Positions 11,579 through 25,972 of a DNA stretch of 64,000 nt are shown here, piece after piece. The stretch lies in contig CM041780.1 of assembly GCA_023374045.1 (NCBI GenBank), forward strand, positions 90,547,627 through 90,611,626, written 5' to 3'. Both the position numbers and the translations under genes were made by a program. Under the pieces are notes generated by a model that saw only the letters and a list, made by a program, of their open reading frames with translations, was not told the origin of the DNA and searched no databases. Positions within the stretch are counted from its first letter, which is position 1. Each line of letters begins with the position of its first letter. This DNA comes from Limonium bicolor (taxonomy: Eukaryota > Streptophyta > Magnoliopsida > Caryophyllales > Plumbaginaceae).

Positions 11579-14500
11579 TGTAACACCCCTATTAACCATA
11601 AATACAGCGGAAATAAAACTCTAAGACGATTACAGACCATCGGGTTCCAAACACCCGGCACCAAACCTCACCAATTACAACTTACAACCTACAAAAGCTA
11701 CGGTCTGAACTCGAGAAAAACTTAACAAAACATAATAATAAAACACATTAACTCTTCAAAAAACCTAGTCCCATCCCAAACGCTCATTCTCTTCGTGGCC
11801 ACCTGTAAATCAATTCGTACCTGCAAGATGAAACCAAGCAGCCCACCCCAAAAGGGGCGGGTCAGTTCCCTGGAATGGAACTGGTACAATTCTCCAAAAA
11901 CAAACTTATAAAACATAACTCTTCAAAATAAATAGTAACATGAAAACAAACTCTTAAAAGTAAAACAGAGATAAAGCACTTCAAAACAATCAAGTTAAAG
12001 AGAAAAGAAAATAAGACAAAGATAGAGATAGAGAACTTCCAAAACAAGTCATCCACTTAAGTAGTCACACCACATAGTTAGCAAGCATCCATTGTTGATG
12101 TTAGAACCAATTCTGGTTAAGAAGAGAAAGACTTAAGTAGTCACAAAGGACCAGGAGTGACATTAATATCCATAACCCGTGGTAGACAGTTTATGTCTCC
12201 ACCATTTCAGAAGATGATTCCCATAGACCAAATATACTCAAGAGTGGAATACCAATTGGGAGAGATGGCCCCCACCGCCAGTCAGTTGCCACAAGGGCGA
12301 GGTAAACAGACCTCCGCTGTCAGTTGCCACAAAGGGCGAGGTAAACAGACCTCCGCTGTCAGTTGCCACAAAGGGCGAGGTATAGCAGACCTCCGCTGCC
12401 ACCGACCCGTTCTCAGTCATCGGTGAAAAGTGTGTGCACCACTTATATAAATAATCCATACTCAGTACCAAGATTAACATTTCCCATATTCCCATTAGAT
12501 TATTAACTGCACAAGAGCAATACCAAAACACTCAGTCCTACAGAGTGCAGAGGCGTAAACCCTCAACAATTAATACCCAATAGAAAGAATCCATTCCCAA
12601 TTAGGCTGATCAAACTCGACTCATGGATGAAACAATACCCATAGTCCAAAGGAAGAATTTACCAATACCAGATACTTTCCTATATTCCCAGTTACCCCAC
12701 TAGATCATTAACTGCACCAGAGCAATACCAAAACACTCAGTCCTACAGAGTGCAGAAGCGTAAACCCTAGGCAGTTAATAACTAGTGAAACAACTAGATA
12801 GGAGGAACCAATAACCAAGGAAGTTTCACATACAGGCTCAGTTAGTCACAGCAAGCTCAGTTAGTCACCCAAACAGTTTCCTTTTGAAATCAATTCAAGA
12901 TCAGTTGGTGTTCCAAAACATTTCATAAAGTCCATCAGCAAAAGTATCGAGTACGAGAAATCGTACAGAACATTCCATAAGGTCCAGAACACCACAAGCT
13001 GAGTACGAGAAACCGTACAAAACATTCTATAAAGTCCAAAACACAACAAGCTGAGTACGAGAAATCGTACCTGGGTAACGTTGTAGCAGTTCTAATCTAC
13101 TTGCGCAAACAATCAACAGTACTCTGAAGAATATTAAAGATAACTTACTATCAATAACCCGTACCCTAAGCAAAACTTAAATGAATTCTTCTCTCTTATC
13201 TCCAAATCTCAATTATCTTATAAGCCCTCGCTTAAATGTTATGTATAACCTTTGACTTATTTTAGAAGGTTGTATAGCCCAAGGTTGTAGGATCAAGGAA
13301 TGTATTTTATTAACACTTGTTAATTGTTCCACCCTTATCCACTTTACCCATACCTAACCATAATTCTCACATTAAAGACCTTTATAACATAAGTGCATTA
13401 TACGTTATTCAATCAATCTTAGAATTTCAATAACAATTCTTAAGCTCAATACTTTTATTCTTACTTTAGGACATACATCGTGTTATGACCAATTATGGGT
13501 TTATCTTAGAATACTATACTATTATTTCACAATTTATTGACTATGTATCTTTATCAATATCTACTAGATAATCCATTATAACTAAGTCTTCCCCCTTAAC
13601 TTAATTCAGATCTACATCCCGTATACTGAAATCGTAGTGTTGTAGATACAATTTATTATAACTAAATCGAGTCACTAAACTCAATTATCATATCCTTAGT
13701 TCAGAATGACTTTTTATTACATCCAGCTAATAATCTTGACATAAGATGTTAAATTACTTTTCATCCTGAAAAAATATTATAGTTAACTTAGACTTATCGA
13801 ACTCCTACATCTAGTATTCACAAGGTACATTATTTGCTTAATTATTACCTATATAATAAGGTGTTTTAAGATAACCCTTTTTATGTATCCTTACTTACAT
13901 TTTAATTTCCCAAGTATTTAATTTTTACACACATTCTCTCCATAGAGTATGTATAATCCTTTGTACTAAATTTTAATAAACTTATGCCTTAAATACATTT
14001 ATATTACTTACAAGACCAAAGGTTTCAAAGAAACAACTTAATAAATTAATTTCCTTTATTGTATTTAGGATGGACAATATATCTACATAAAGTAGAATTT
14101 ATCCAAGAATTAAATTCTGGTTCGTAAGTGGAATTGTTAATTATTTAATAAGATAATCTATTATGAAAAATCCCCATACCTTATATTCAAATGACACATT
14201 AATATTTCCCGTGTCAAAAGGTAAATCCTTATAGCCTCTTATGTAACTTAGTTCCTCTAAATAAAGGTTCAAAGGTTTATGTATCTAATTTCTATTTATA
14301 AACCTTTTAGTAAATCTTTAACTATTATGTACAACACTTATTTATAAACTCACATCTTGAATATTAGTAATAAATGTATTTTATATGGCTAACTAATTCT
14401 AAGAAACTTAAGGATTATTATTTAGAGTAATTTCCTAATCATAGTTTAATATAGTCTTATACCATAATCCCTTTTAATGATTTTGTCTCAAAATATTAAG

Positions 14501-15279
14501 TTATTACTCAATACTATAAATATTAAGAAATGATTAAATCTAGACTTATTTATCCTCTTCACATTTAGATGTAAAAGTAACTCATTTACTTTATTATTGT
14601 TTATATAATATGAACATTTAAATGTAAAAGCATTTCATTCATTTTATTATCAATTATATAATAAGATCTATTTGTGTAACACTTTATGTAAACTAATTAC
14701 GAATATTCCTAAATTTCAACTTATTAATTTCTTAACCCAATTATAGATTTACATTGTGGACATTGACTAAATATATACATGTATTTTAATACTGTTTATA
14801 CTTAGAAATTCAAGGGTAACTACAACCTCAATTCATAACCATAAATTAATACCACCTCATATAGTATTCTATTACTAGTATTATGTAGAGGTTTTATTTT
14901 AACTCATTAATTCCTTCATATTATATTTTCTATAAGGTATTTTATTTCTTTACTTATTTATTTATCGTATATATATATATATCCTTACTATGATATTTCT
15001 CACAAGGAATGTTATTTCCTTTATCTATTTTATTGAATTTATATATATATATATATATATATCCACATATATCAAGATTTATCCAGAACATTCTTTAAGA
15101 AATTATATTGTATTTAATTATATTTAATATCTTTTAGACATATCCACAACTGATTTATGGTTTATAAAATAGAGTATTTTCCCTTAGTTTTAGTTAAACA
15201 TATTAGCTTCCATATTATATATAATAAATAAAATGTAGTTTAGTTAAATTCCTTGATTTAATATAAGTTTCTATTTATT

Positions 15280-15342
<63 letters not shown>

Positions 15343-17480
15343 GTAACAATTTTTACTTCACTTAAAGTTAATACCCAAAATATTTATAAACATACTGTAT
15401 TAAATGTTAATTAGTCTTATTATATTTTCCCCAACCTATAAAGTTCATTAATCAACTATACTTTAATTTTTGATTACATTAAAAACTATATATTATAAGT
15501 TATTCTTATGAAAAACTCACAAACACAATTTTTAAAACCTTTTCCCGTTGCCCAAAAATTCCCAAACTTAATATACAGTAACTAAACATTTTAGACATAT
15601 TATAAAATTTTTATTTCATAAAAATATCTTTTTAATTTAGCCAAATAATTCCAGAAAACCCGTAACTTGTAAAAATCATAACTTATGTTTAAAAACTCCA
15701 AAACCATAATAATTTACATCAATATAAACTAGATAAAATAAGGAACCTATGGTTAAAATTTCAAGTCAAAATACCTTCGGGAAGGCCATTAACTAAAATT
15801 AACAAGTTAGAGCTATTTACTGATTTTTTTATAGAAACTTAACAACTTATTATTACCAGATCTAATCTTGGCCGTCCAATCTCTTAAAACGAGATCGGAC
15901 GGCCCCTGTGTTGCGAGTTCATCAGCGAACTCAGTGAGCAGATCGAGTACTAATTCGCGAATATCTCCTAATCTACAGAACGAAATCGAGTGATTTTTGT
16001 TTCTATGGATTCGTAATCAAATTTCGGTTCTATTGGTATCAATTTCCCCAATTATAATGCAGATTTCATCAAGATTCGAATTCGATTTGGAAGCTAGGGT
16101 TTATCTCGGTACAGAATACAAATCGGATACAAATCATCCAAATTCTCCTAACCTAACACGAAATTGACTAAATTGGCACATGGATTAGGTCGAAATCATG
16201 ACTAAGAACAACAATATCGGAGCAATTTGATCGGAGACTCACCGGATTGTGCGAATTGGATGAATTCCGATTCGGAAAAACTGGAAAAACTCGAACTTTA
16301 GACAGTTCGGGGTGCCAACTTTGAGGATCTATAACTAGCAGTACAAGACGGGTTAGATAATGAGTAAGGGCTCATTGGAAAGAAGAATTGTATATCTACA
16401 CAATGATAGCAAGCACTAATCCTAACTCGCATCACACAGAAAGAAATCGAAGTCACAAAACACGAGTTTACCTCTCTGTTTCGGTATTATTTTATGTGCT
16501 GGCAAGACCGAAACTTTAGGCCTCTATATCTCCCAACTGGTTACGAATTGGACTTGGGCATAAACATGAAAGTTGTAGGGGATTAGCGCTCTTTAAAACG
16601 AGCTAAAGAACACGAAATTTGATGAGAAAGAAGAAGTTATGGTTAGTCGAAGTTACCTGATTCGAAAGGAAAAACTGGAATCTGCAGTTTCGGTTTTGCA
16701 AGGTGCCTACTTTGGATCGAATTTCCGGATGATGTATAATGAATTAGGGTATGTGTGAGTAATGGTTGGAAAGAGGATTCAAAGGAGAAGAGAATGAAAA
16801 AGACGGCATTGAAAAATATTGAGAGATGAGTGAGATACAGCCGTCCAAAGTTAGGGCAAAATCATGAATTCTGTTACCGAAATTCGAGGGATAAATTGGC
16901 TAAGTGTTGGCGACCCGTGACAGAGTGACACGTGGCATCTTTCAAATTTTTGACTCAAAACTTCAATCTAGCATAACTTTGGCTAGGATGATCCGTTTTT
17001 GACGTTCTTTTTATCGATTTTCATGGTTTTTCATAACCTATTTATTGGTATAGGTTTCATGACCTGGTTTGACCATTCTCAAAAAGTCAACTCTAGCAAG
17101 GCTTAATAAGCTTTAAGGTTTCTAGAATTTTATATTGACTTTTATGTTTCAAAACAATGTTCCAACACTTCCTAAAATCTTTATAATATATTGGAGTGTT
17201 TATAAATTTCCCCAAGATTTATTGACTTATAAATCTTATTATTAAATTCATAATACTATAGAATAATATATAATAATTAGGAGAAAACCCCTAAATAAAT
17301 TTCACAACCCCTTATATTAATTTAATATTCATAATTCCATATAATAATTTAATATTCATAATTCCATATAATAATTTAATATTCATAATTCCATATAATA
17401 ATTTAATACTTAATAGTATTATTACAGGTTTAATAAAAGAAATCCCTTAAATTAATTTAAATTAATTTAGGGGTATTTCA
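11579..17480 (-). mobile_element. Solo LTR, 5.9 kb, minus strand (family C)
   Basis: On the minus strand it starts with TGAAATACCCCTAAATT at 17480 and ends with GGGGTGTTACA at 11579. It is flanked by TCCTA at 11574-11578 and 17481-17485. No primer site, polypurine tract or pol is seen inside, so it is a solo LTR of 5902 bp. The first 2.4 kb matches the forward LTR starting at 26649. Donor-like sites (minus strand) have GT at 16656, 16471 and 16242. A CAG acceptor-like site lies at 11821-11822, next to a CCCCTTTTGGGG hairpin. The middle is very AT-rich with TA microsatellites at about 14970, 15040 and 15287-15336. Confidence 0.85.
12288..12405. repeat. Tandem repeat, about 46-48 bp, three copies
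   Basis: Three consecutive units of GTTGCCACAAAGGGCGAGGTA followed by AACAGACCTCCGCTGTCA, with small differences. It lies in the U5 half of the solo LTR, where other LTRs of the window carry their own unrelated minisatellites. Confidence 0.8.
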
Positions 17481-17485
17481 TCCTA

Positions 17486-20400
17486 ATTGGAGCACAACGT
17501 TGAAATAGGTACTACCAACGGAATCTTACCAATGAGAGAATAATAATTACCGGCAACTCGGGTTGACATGCTATGCAGTCGATATAACCCCGCCATACCA
17601 GTAAGAAGAAAAGCACTATGAGTGCAATGAGAGGAAAAGAGAAGCGACAAAAACACCGGACAACAATCCAAGGGAGCAATAACAGCGGGATAATACCGTG
17701 CAAGAGCATAGGGACTACCTAAAAGTCAATTATGCAGTGGGTAACTCCGAATTTACACAAAAAGGGGGTTGCAAAGACCTAACTGCAATAGCTCAGATGA
17801 CTACGAAAACATATGCAAGTCATACTCCAAGATAGGACTACGACGTAGTGCCTAAGGAGAGTCAATACACGATAACCACGATGAAGGTGTGGAAATGAGA
17901 TTGAGAACCAAGGCGAAAGCGAAAGAAAGAGGGTCCCCTCAGAAAGAGGAATACCCTGATAAGTAACTATACTAACAAAAGCAATCAGGAAGCTGCCCAG
18001 ATAATCAATTAACCAAAGCCAAAAAGGGCAAAGAAGGAGTCCAGTGGACTACTAATTACGTGGAGTTAAGAGAATGTACGATTACCGACGTACACAGTAC
18101 CGATAGCCCATCTTGCATGGCGCACTTGTCTTGGCAAGTGCTGCCGCAATGAAGCTATACGAGAAGCCGTGAAGACCAAATGGTAAAAACCACGAATATA
18201 ATACATATTAACACCGGATTACAATTCCTTAAGACTGAAGAGCGAAACATTAGGAGGGTCTGACGGCCTGACCATGACAACTAAATCGATACACCAGTCA
18301 GCAGGGAGCTGGACTTGGTCAGGAAACTAAACGACGTGAGCATCAACAACAGACAACCTACACTACAGGTAAGAACTTCAACCTAAAACCAAGCCTAACC
18401 TTGAATAGAAGAACCGAAGAGATTACTCAACAATGTGAGAAGACCAGATGTAAGTAATAACCTACAAGGAAGGTATTACGACATACAATGAAGACGGATG
18501 ACATAACAACTTTCAATAAAAACGGGATGAACTCCCAGAATAATACTATTAACAGCACTCTTCATTGAGGATGTTGATAAACCCCAGAAACAGAATCAGA
18601 GAAAACAAATTTAAGCAATGACCTACCAAGGATCAAAGACGTGCAATCCCGAAAGAGAGAACCTCAAAAGGACTACACCATAGAGTTGGTATAGTTGAGC
18701 AGAAAAAGACCCATAAACGATGGTTAGTATTGCTTGCCTAACTCATTAACACCCAAGTATGATTAGTCATTAACGGGTGGCGTAGTCAACGAAAGTGGAA
18801 CAAAGTATTGACATGGAAACACATGATAGCTAGGGTAAATATCCGACTTAGACACCGGAAGGCAGATGCCTAATGAAAACAAATCCTTAATTGCTAAAAG
18901 ACGCAAGTCTATGAGAGCGAAGGTATTGTCACAAACACTGATTAACATCGGATTACCTAAGCGAACTTCCACAACAGGAAGCGAGATACAGCAACTTATT
19001 GTGAAACCCAATAGTACATCCAATGATGTGACCCAACATTGACAAGTTCAAAGAATAAGAGAATTATTATGGATAACCTATAGATGATTAAAAATACAAC
19101 AGTGAACCGAACACCGGCTCTCACTTGAGACTAATCAAGCATTAAGGGCCTACGAGCCAAGGATGTTAGATACATCAGAGCTCGAGGCGCAAGAAAGCAT
19201 AAAAAGGCTTATCTAGGCCATGAATGAACTACAACTCGTACATACGAGTGGTTATGAAAACCTATACTAAATTGAGGAGGAATTACCAGAAAAGGGCACC
19301 AATGAGAATAGAGAGATAATATAAATGACGGGGGCGGAGAACGAACCACTCCTTGAGGGTGCGGATACCTCTCCTGGTTATGAGACTTTGAGTGAAATAA
19401 ACCTGAAATTTGAAGCAATTATCTTCGAGCTGAATGATAACAATCTTACAGTATGATGCGACAACCGCCTTACATCAAACCTGGGGAACTCCCGGTGTGT
19501 TTACACCAGAAAGGGATTGAAAATAAGACAAGACGTTGAAGTAAAACGACCAAGAATCACGCCATCAATGGGCAATATAAGAAAGCTAAAGCTACTTTGG
19601 TAGTGGAGGCCATGAGAATAATACCTGGTAAGTGGATTAAGTTATGGTGCGCAGCAAGGCGACCATTACATATGTAAACCATCAAGTATTGACACGAAAG
19701 CAATCAAATTTATGAATTAAAATCAGATGTAAGTAGGGTGATGAAATTGGAGACAGACTGTGCAGTAACGCCAGTAGTCTGGACCATGTGATGAAAGGTT
19801 TCACAGGAAGCACACTGTCCATTCCGTAAGGAACTGGAAGTGCATTCCTAGTGGAACGACATGAGAAATGAGATAAGAGGCTCTAAGGAAAGAGACCTCA
19901 AATTACTAAAGGATCGAGTCCGTACTAAATACAGAAGGTATAATGTAGTTATGAACCCAGTAGATGGATATTCCTTGATTAAGTTCAAGAAAAACGATAT
20001 GTGCGTTATCATGGAATGATGAAAGAGGAGATCGACAACAGAATACTTCACAAATTAGCTGTAACTAAGTGTGTGACGAACACTACGAGTATACTTAAAC
20101 GAGATGTGGGACGACCGCACTCCAAAGGAGCTTGTGAGCCTGATAGACTTAATTATAAGTTAGTCGGGTAAGTAGCAATGTATCAGTAAGGTACCCCATA
20201 TATGTAAACGAGGAGTGTAAGGAACGCGAGAAGTAGTCGACTTCGTACGACAGTCAGCGATGCAAACTCACACCAGAACAACAATTTACCGCGGACAATT
20301 GAAGAGGAAGAACTCAGTTAAACCAACGAGTCTAAAGGAATCAAAGAACTCGTTCTAGGAGGAAAATAATAAAAAGTTATGAGTGCGGGGAGCACTGATT

Positions 20401-22299
20401 ACTAAGTACGAACATTTAATATGTCTCAAGATTTTCACGGAAATTGTGAAGAGCAATAAGCACTAAACAGTAAGTCCATATTACAAAGGAATCTCAGACT
20501 GAGGGTCAGTTAGCAGGAAACAATTCAGATGCTGGAAGGCGTAATAAGAGCATGAACATCAGATCTCCAGAGAACTTGATAGACAAGTTATAACTCATTG
20601 AGACCGTGTATAGATAAAGATACCACACGTCCATTAAGAGACCTTTATTCCTAAATTATAAGGATACAAAGGAGCTGTAAAACATATTGAAGAGGATAGG
20701 AAGGGCAAACTAAGCCCCAAGATTATCATAGTCGCACAGCAGAAGCTAGTGGAATATCTTAAAGGTTTAATATACCTAACAAAAGAGAAAAATGAATGAT
20801 GTGTCTCACATCTTCCAGTCGAATAAAATATACGACTTCTCTACCAAATAATTTGGAGCCTTAGAGGGTACACTCGAACCCACTTGTAAGATTGGTATAA
20901 ACACCAATAAGAATCCTTGATACAGAGACTAAGCCATTACCATGGTGAAGACCCTCTGATCCAATCATAATGTGAGATATACTACATGGAAGCTAGACTG
21001 CTCCATGACACCTAAACATCTTGAACCTACATTCAAGGATGATATAATGTTGATTACGTGGGCGTAATCCATTTTAAGGGGGGTAGAGCACAAAATCACT
21101 TAGCGTATGTTTCACGTATTGAGTACGTAAACTACACTGTGCATAGCACAATACAATTAGTTGTGATGTTTGATACGTATGTTACAAAAACATATGTATT
21201 CATTCTTATTTGGTTGTGGTTATTACGCACAAATAGATGCGAATACCAGATGTATTAAAGGACTACCTCGTTAAACTTCGGTGCGAGAATTCAGGTAAAG
21301 AGGAGTAGAAACTCCAGGGGAATTAAGATCCCTACGATATATATTGATATGAGACCGAATATAGTAATATTATGAGGTATGAATCAGTATGAAACCGATG
21401 TAGAACCTAGTAAGAACAAAATTCTCTAGGTAACTGCTGAGAGGTGAATTGAGAATGATTTATGGATTGAGTTCCATAATTTGGAGATGTATTGATTTAT
21501 AATTATGACTAGAAGGACTAAAAGATATAAACTGCTATATGAATAATTATTTGATTGTTTGAAGTTGACGTGGGAGGTGGAACTTGATCCGGTACAGATC
21601 AAGGGAAACTGAACACAAATTGAGGTGAAAGGATAGTTCAACACTGATGATGATCACATCAGGGTCGGATGATTCCTGAGAGTTCCTGAAGTGGTCACAA
21701 TTAATCACGTTAAGAATAGATGCAGTAGCATAAAGTGGAATTGGAGTTGACATGTATTTTCTTTACTAAGTCTCGCTCATGGAACCGAGGACGTATGTGC
21801 CTTTGTCTTCGGATCGGTGACACGAGGAGAACAAAATGGTTGTGTATCACTCAACCTATGAAGGCGTGGACGTACGAGCCTTTGTCTTCTGACCGACGAC
21901 ATGGGGGGGATACAACAAAAGTATGTGACATTTTGACCTTCCAAAGGACCGTGGACTAGAGAGCGTAAGAGTCCAGCGCAATCGGTACTTGCGGGTAACA
22001 TTTTCTGTATTACTTGCTCACGAACTCGAGGACATGAAAACCTTTGTCTTCGGACCGGTAACATGAGGAGTATGCAGCAAAGAATATACAAAGAGTATTT
22101 CATTACTAAAACATGCAAAAGACATGTTGTGTGGTAAGTGCGGTGAATATATATATATATATGGCAGACCTTATGAGTCAGAATGCCTATACAGATATTG
22201 AGTGATCTATATGATCTTTTAGTGTGAAGTTACCTGTGTATTCTAAGAGATATTGATACATAGGAACTTTGGGACAAAGTTCTTTTAAGGGGGGTAGAT
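17486..22299 (+). mobile_element. Interior of element B, part 2, no recognisable pol
   Basis: This continues the interior after the solo LTR. All frames are closed by stops, and I recognise no protease, reverse transcriptase, RNase H or integrase motif, so it is either heavily decayed or a large non-autonomous derivative. Its 3' end is diagnostic: TTTTAAGGGGGGTAGA just before the LTR at 22300. Three degenerate copies of a unit containing CCTTTGTCTTCGGA(C/T)CGGT and ending in GAGGAG lie at about 21780-22080. An earlier identical TTTTAAGGGGGGTAGA lies near 21073-21088. Confidence 0.7.
22287..22298 (+). promoter_or_regulatory. Polypurine tract of element B
   Basis: AAGGGGGGTAGA lies immediately before the 3' LTR start TGAAATACCCC. 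This is the plus-strand priming site typical of plant Ty3-type elements. Confidence 0.88.
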
Positions 22300-25095
22300 T
22301 GAAATACCCCAAACCTTAATATATTAATGAACTATCTAATTAGGATATACTAAGGCTAGAACGTGCCTTAGAAACCTTAGAAGAAGTGTTAAATAACAAT
22401 TTACACCAAAACATGCTTTAAGAACAATTAGAGCAAAAAGGTGTTTTAAAGGGCACAAATAAATTATGGACTACCAATGAGTTCCCAAAAGATTTAATTT
22501 ATGAAATATCCCTAAGAGTAGTAATACGCATTAAGCGAAATTAGCGTTTAAACCAAAAACGTACCTTAGAGCACAAAAATGTGCTTTAAGGAAAAATGTG
22601 CTTTAAGCATGTATACATGGAACAAAAAGGCTAATGATCCTAAATACCATAAAGAACCAATGAGACAACAATTAAATGGTCACAGGAACCATTACATATA
22701 CACACAAAATAAGTATACAAGCTCACAGTAAGCCAGGGATTAAAACTGACGAAAGTCAAGGAGAAACAACTAAACGACTTGGTTTAAATTGGAATGAGAA
22801 ACATGATATTTCATGAAAAAAGTTTCTAAATGATGTAAATATACTAACGACACATTTAAACTAGCCAAAACAAATTACATAATCAATGTGAACCCGGAAG
22901 CACATAAAATGGTGCTTTAAGGCATTTTCGGCTATGTAACATACCTAACACATGGTATAAGTCCTTATGTACAAGATTAATACATCTAATATTACATAAG
23001 TACAACGGAGAAACAAACAAAAATCAGACAAAATGGTGACTAATGCTGCCGCCCAAGGGTGAGTCATTAAAGGTGTCAAAATGCTATTTTACTTACTTTT
23101 CACTTACTATGCCTTTCCATGAGTGCCTTATCACAATGTACCCTGAATAATTCATCAATCAGACACTCATTCATCCTTCTTAGAGCTCCTGAACTCGTGG
23201 CTCCTCCTCCGTTTGGAGAAACTCCATGAAAAACACCATTTAGCTAGATTAGAACCTTAAAGAACATCTTGTCTTGTACAAATCATAACTTTCTCATCTT
23301 AAGTCCAAATTCCAAGCTTGATAGCTCGTTCGAATCCTCTTTCGAAGATCTTTACATCCATATCTCATGGGTGTCCAAACTCTGAGGAAAAACCACGAAG
23401 GAGTGCCTTTGATTCTCGAGGTAAAATATTGCCTTCTTGGAAACTCTTTGTTCTTTGATTTTCATCAAGGCCGAGTGCCTAGGGTTACTAACCCTTCTTA
23501 TTATTCATCTTATTCTATGATTTTGGAACCAATTTCTTTAGCAAATTGCTGTCAAAATTTCTAAGGAAATCAAGCTTAAATATTAAGCTAAAGGTTAATA
23601 TACAAGGTAAATCCTACAACTACCTATTTCAAGGTTCTAATTGTTGATCTATATAATATCTAACATGTTCTTCATCTTATTATTTATTGCCGAAATTTTA
23701 GTGATTAATATTCAATTTTTAGCTTATTAAAGTTAATGTTTATTAAATCTAAGAATAGATTTATACTCCTTATGATATAAGCTTCAATATAAGCTATCAT
23801 AATATACAAGAAAAATTCATAAACTATGATATATATTATGGCCGAAAATTATGGGCATATAATTGAGTTAGAAAAATTATCTAACTTAGTTAAATTAAAA
23901 GAATTAGAGTAACTAAGAGTAATATGTAAAATTTAAGAAGTTTTGGTAACATAATGTGATTGCCAAAAATATATGAGGTTAATATGGAATTTTTGAGAGT
24001 TCAGGTGATGAGAAAATAATTGTAGAATTAAGTTTACAATTTATAAAGGGATTATAAGAATTATAAGGATTTATAAGGTTTTTGGTATATTTAAAAGTTA
24101 ATAAAGGATGGTATATATATACTATAACATTAGATAATTAAATCTGGTGATTTAGAGATGTTTAAAATGATTTTTGATGTTCAAAAATCTATAGGTATAT
24201 TAATTACGAAAATTAGAAATTAACTGGAGTTAAATTGGTTAATAAATGATAGAATAAACCACAAGGGTAAAATGGTAATTTTACTAGTCAAACGTGGTCA
24301 AACATGGTCAATGACAGTTTATAAAATGTTAGGATGAGTTAGAATAAAATTTATACCAAAAGATTAGGTATTAAAATGTTTAAGGAATAAAAAGTTAAGA
24401 TAAATTAAGTTTAGGGGAAAATTGTAAATTTTGGAAAGTCAGGGGGTTTGACGGCAAAAGACTGGTCAAACTTGGGTATATTTTGGTAATTGACCAAAAG
24501 TATAAAAGAAATTGATTAAGAAAGACTTTGGAAGAAATTAGAAATAAAAATAACAAGTACAGAACTTATTATGAGTAAAATAGGAATTAAAAGAAAGCTA
24601 TGGGTAAGGAATGTAAATAACACATTTTTATGTGTTTAGAAGGTTAAGGATATTAAATAAAGAATTTAGAAACAAATTGTAAAAGAAACAGAGTTAACTC
24701 GGGGTTAAACGGGACCCGTATATAACTTGGGGTATACGAGAGGTATACCCGTAATTTAAGAAAAATAGAAGAAATCAATATTAAAGGATTTTTAGTGAAA
24801 ATACAAGTTATATTGGAAAAAGAAATAAATACGTATGATACGGAGTATCATACGGACGTATACGAGAAATTTTGGTATACATGAATAGTACTCGTATACT
24901 TGAATAGTATCCGTATACATGAATAGGAAATACGTATATGTGAACAGTAAAATACGAGACGTATACATGAATAGTGAAATATGGTGAATAGTAAAATACG
25001 AGGCCGTATAAATGAATAGTAGAATACGAGACCGTATAAATGAATAGTGAGATACGGATGAATAGTGAAAACTACGAAAACCTAATATAAGGTCC

Positions 25096-25972
25096 CAGGG
25101 GCGGCTCAATAATATACGGGCCCTGTGCTGAGTATTTAAATGGGGCCCTATATAAATTAAATTTTAAATAAAATATAAAAAAATTATTTAACTGTGTCAT
25201 AATATAATTTTATATTAAACTATGTGATGAGATAAAATGTCAAAAGATGACAATACGTACAAAGTATATGAAATGTACTCATTATCGAGCAATCACTTAA
25301 AAATAGCCATTCGTCTAGCATTCTTTGTAGCAAAATCATCAACAAGTTCTTCATATGTCAATTGCTCCAAAACATCATGCTCGATAGCTAACATTGCCAG
25401 CCCATTAAGTCTTTCTTGAGACATTGTCGAACGAAGAAATGACTTCAGCAACTTCATAGCCGCCCCTGGTTTCTTTCGTGCTTATCTAACGACGACAGCA
25501 ACCAGCAGGTCACCACTACACCCACGCGATTGAAGACAACAGTAGGTAGAAGACCAGACACCAAGCAACACAACAATAGGTAGGCGATTAACTTTTTTTT
25601 GTTTACAATCAAAAGTGGAGTGCAATTAGCAGGGGCGATTGAAGACAAAACAAAAATCCATGAGCTGGTGTCGTGAAGAGAAGCAAAGGAGTAGAAGACC
25701 AGACACCAAGCAGAGGAGAAGCAGAGAAAAAAAAACGTTGTTAATAGAAAAAGAATAGAGAACTGAGAACTGAGAAGTCGAAGGGTTGCCAATGAATACG
25801 GGAAGACAAAACAACTTCATTTATTGTTTTATTTATCTGACTTCTAACAAAATTAATAATGTCAAAATTCAATTACAATTTTTTTTTAAGAAGGCCCCAA
25901 AATTTTGGGGGCCCTAACAATTTGGGGGCCCTGTTCCATTGAACAGGGTAAACCCCTTCATAGCCGCCCCTG
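25096..25972. mobile_element. Non-autonomous hAT transposon, 877 bp
   Basis: Perfect 11-bp terminal inverted repeats (CAGGGGCGGCT) are flanked by the 8-bp duplication TAAGGTCC (25088-25095 and 25973-25980), the hAT signature. The matching site in the 5' LTR near 9690-9700 is empty, reading CAAGGTCC once. The right end is rich in GGGGGCCCT blocks. A remnant of a transposase end lies inside on the minus strand, so this is a deletion derivative of an autonomous element. Confidence 0.95.
25293..25457 (-). pseudogene. C-terminal remnant of a hAT transposase
   Basis: The minus strand encodes a 54-residue tail containing KLLKSFLRSTMSQERLNGLA and then LAIEHDVLEQLTYEELVDDF, ending at a stop at 25293. 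These phrases are characteristic of the dimerisation end of plant TTF-type zinc-finger hAT transposases (often annotated as zinc finger MYM-type). The upstream part of the gene is missing. The join lies at 25455-25468, where CATAGCCGCCCCTG repeats the element's own terminal sequence, suggesting where the internal deletion occurred. The fragment is not functional by itself. Confidence 0.75.

Noticed and set aside
17483..21060. Ty3 polyprotein in the interior of element B
   Set aside because: I searched by eye for reverse transcriptase, integrase and protease motifs in all frames and found none; only non-coding or fully decayed interior can be supported.
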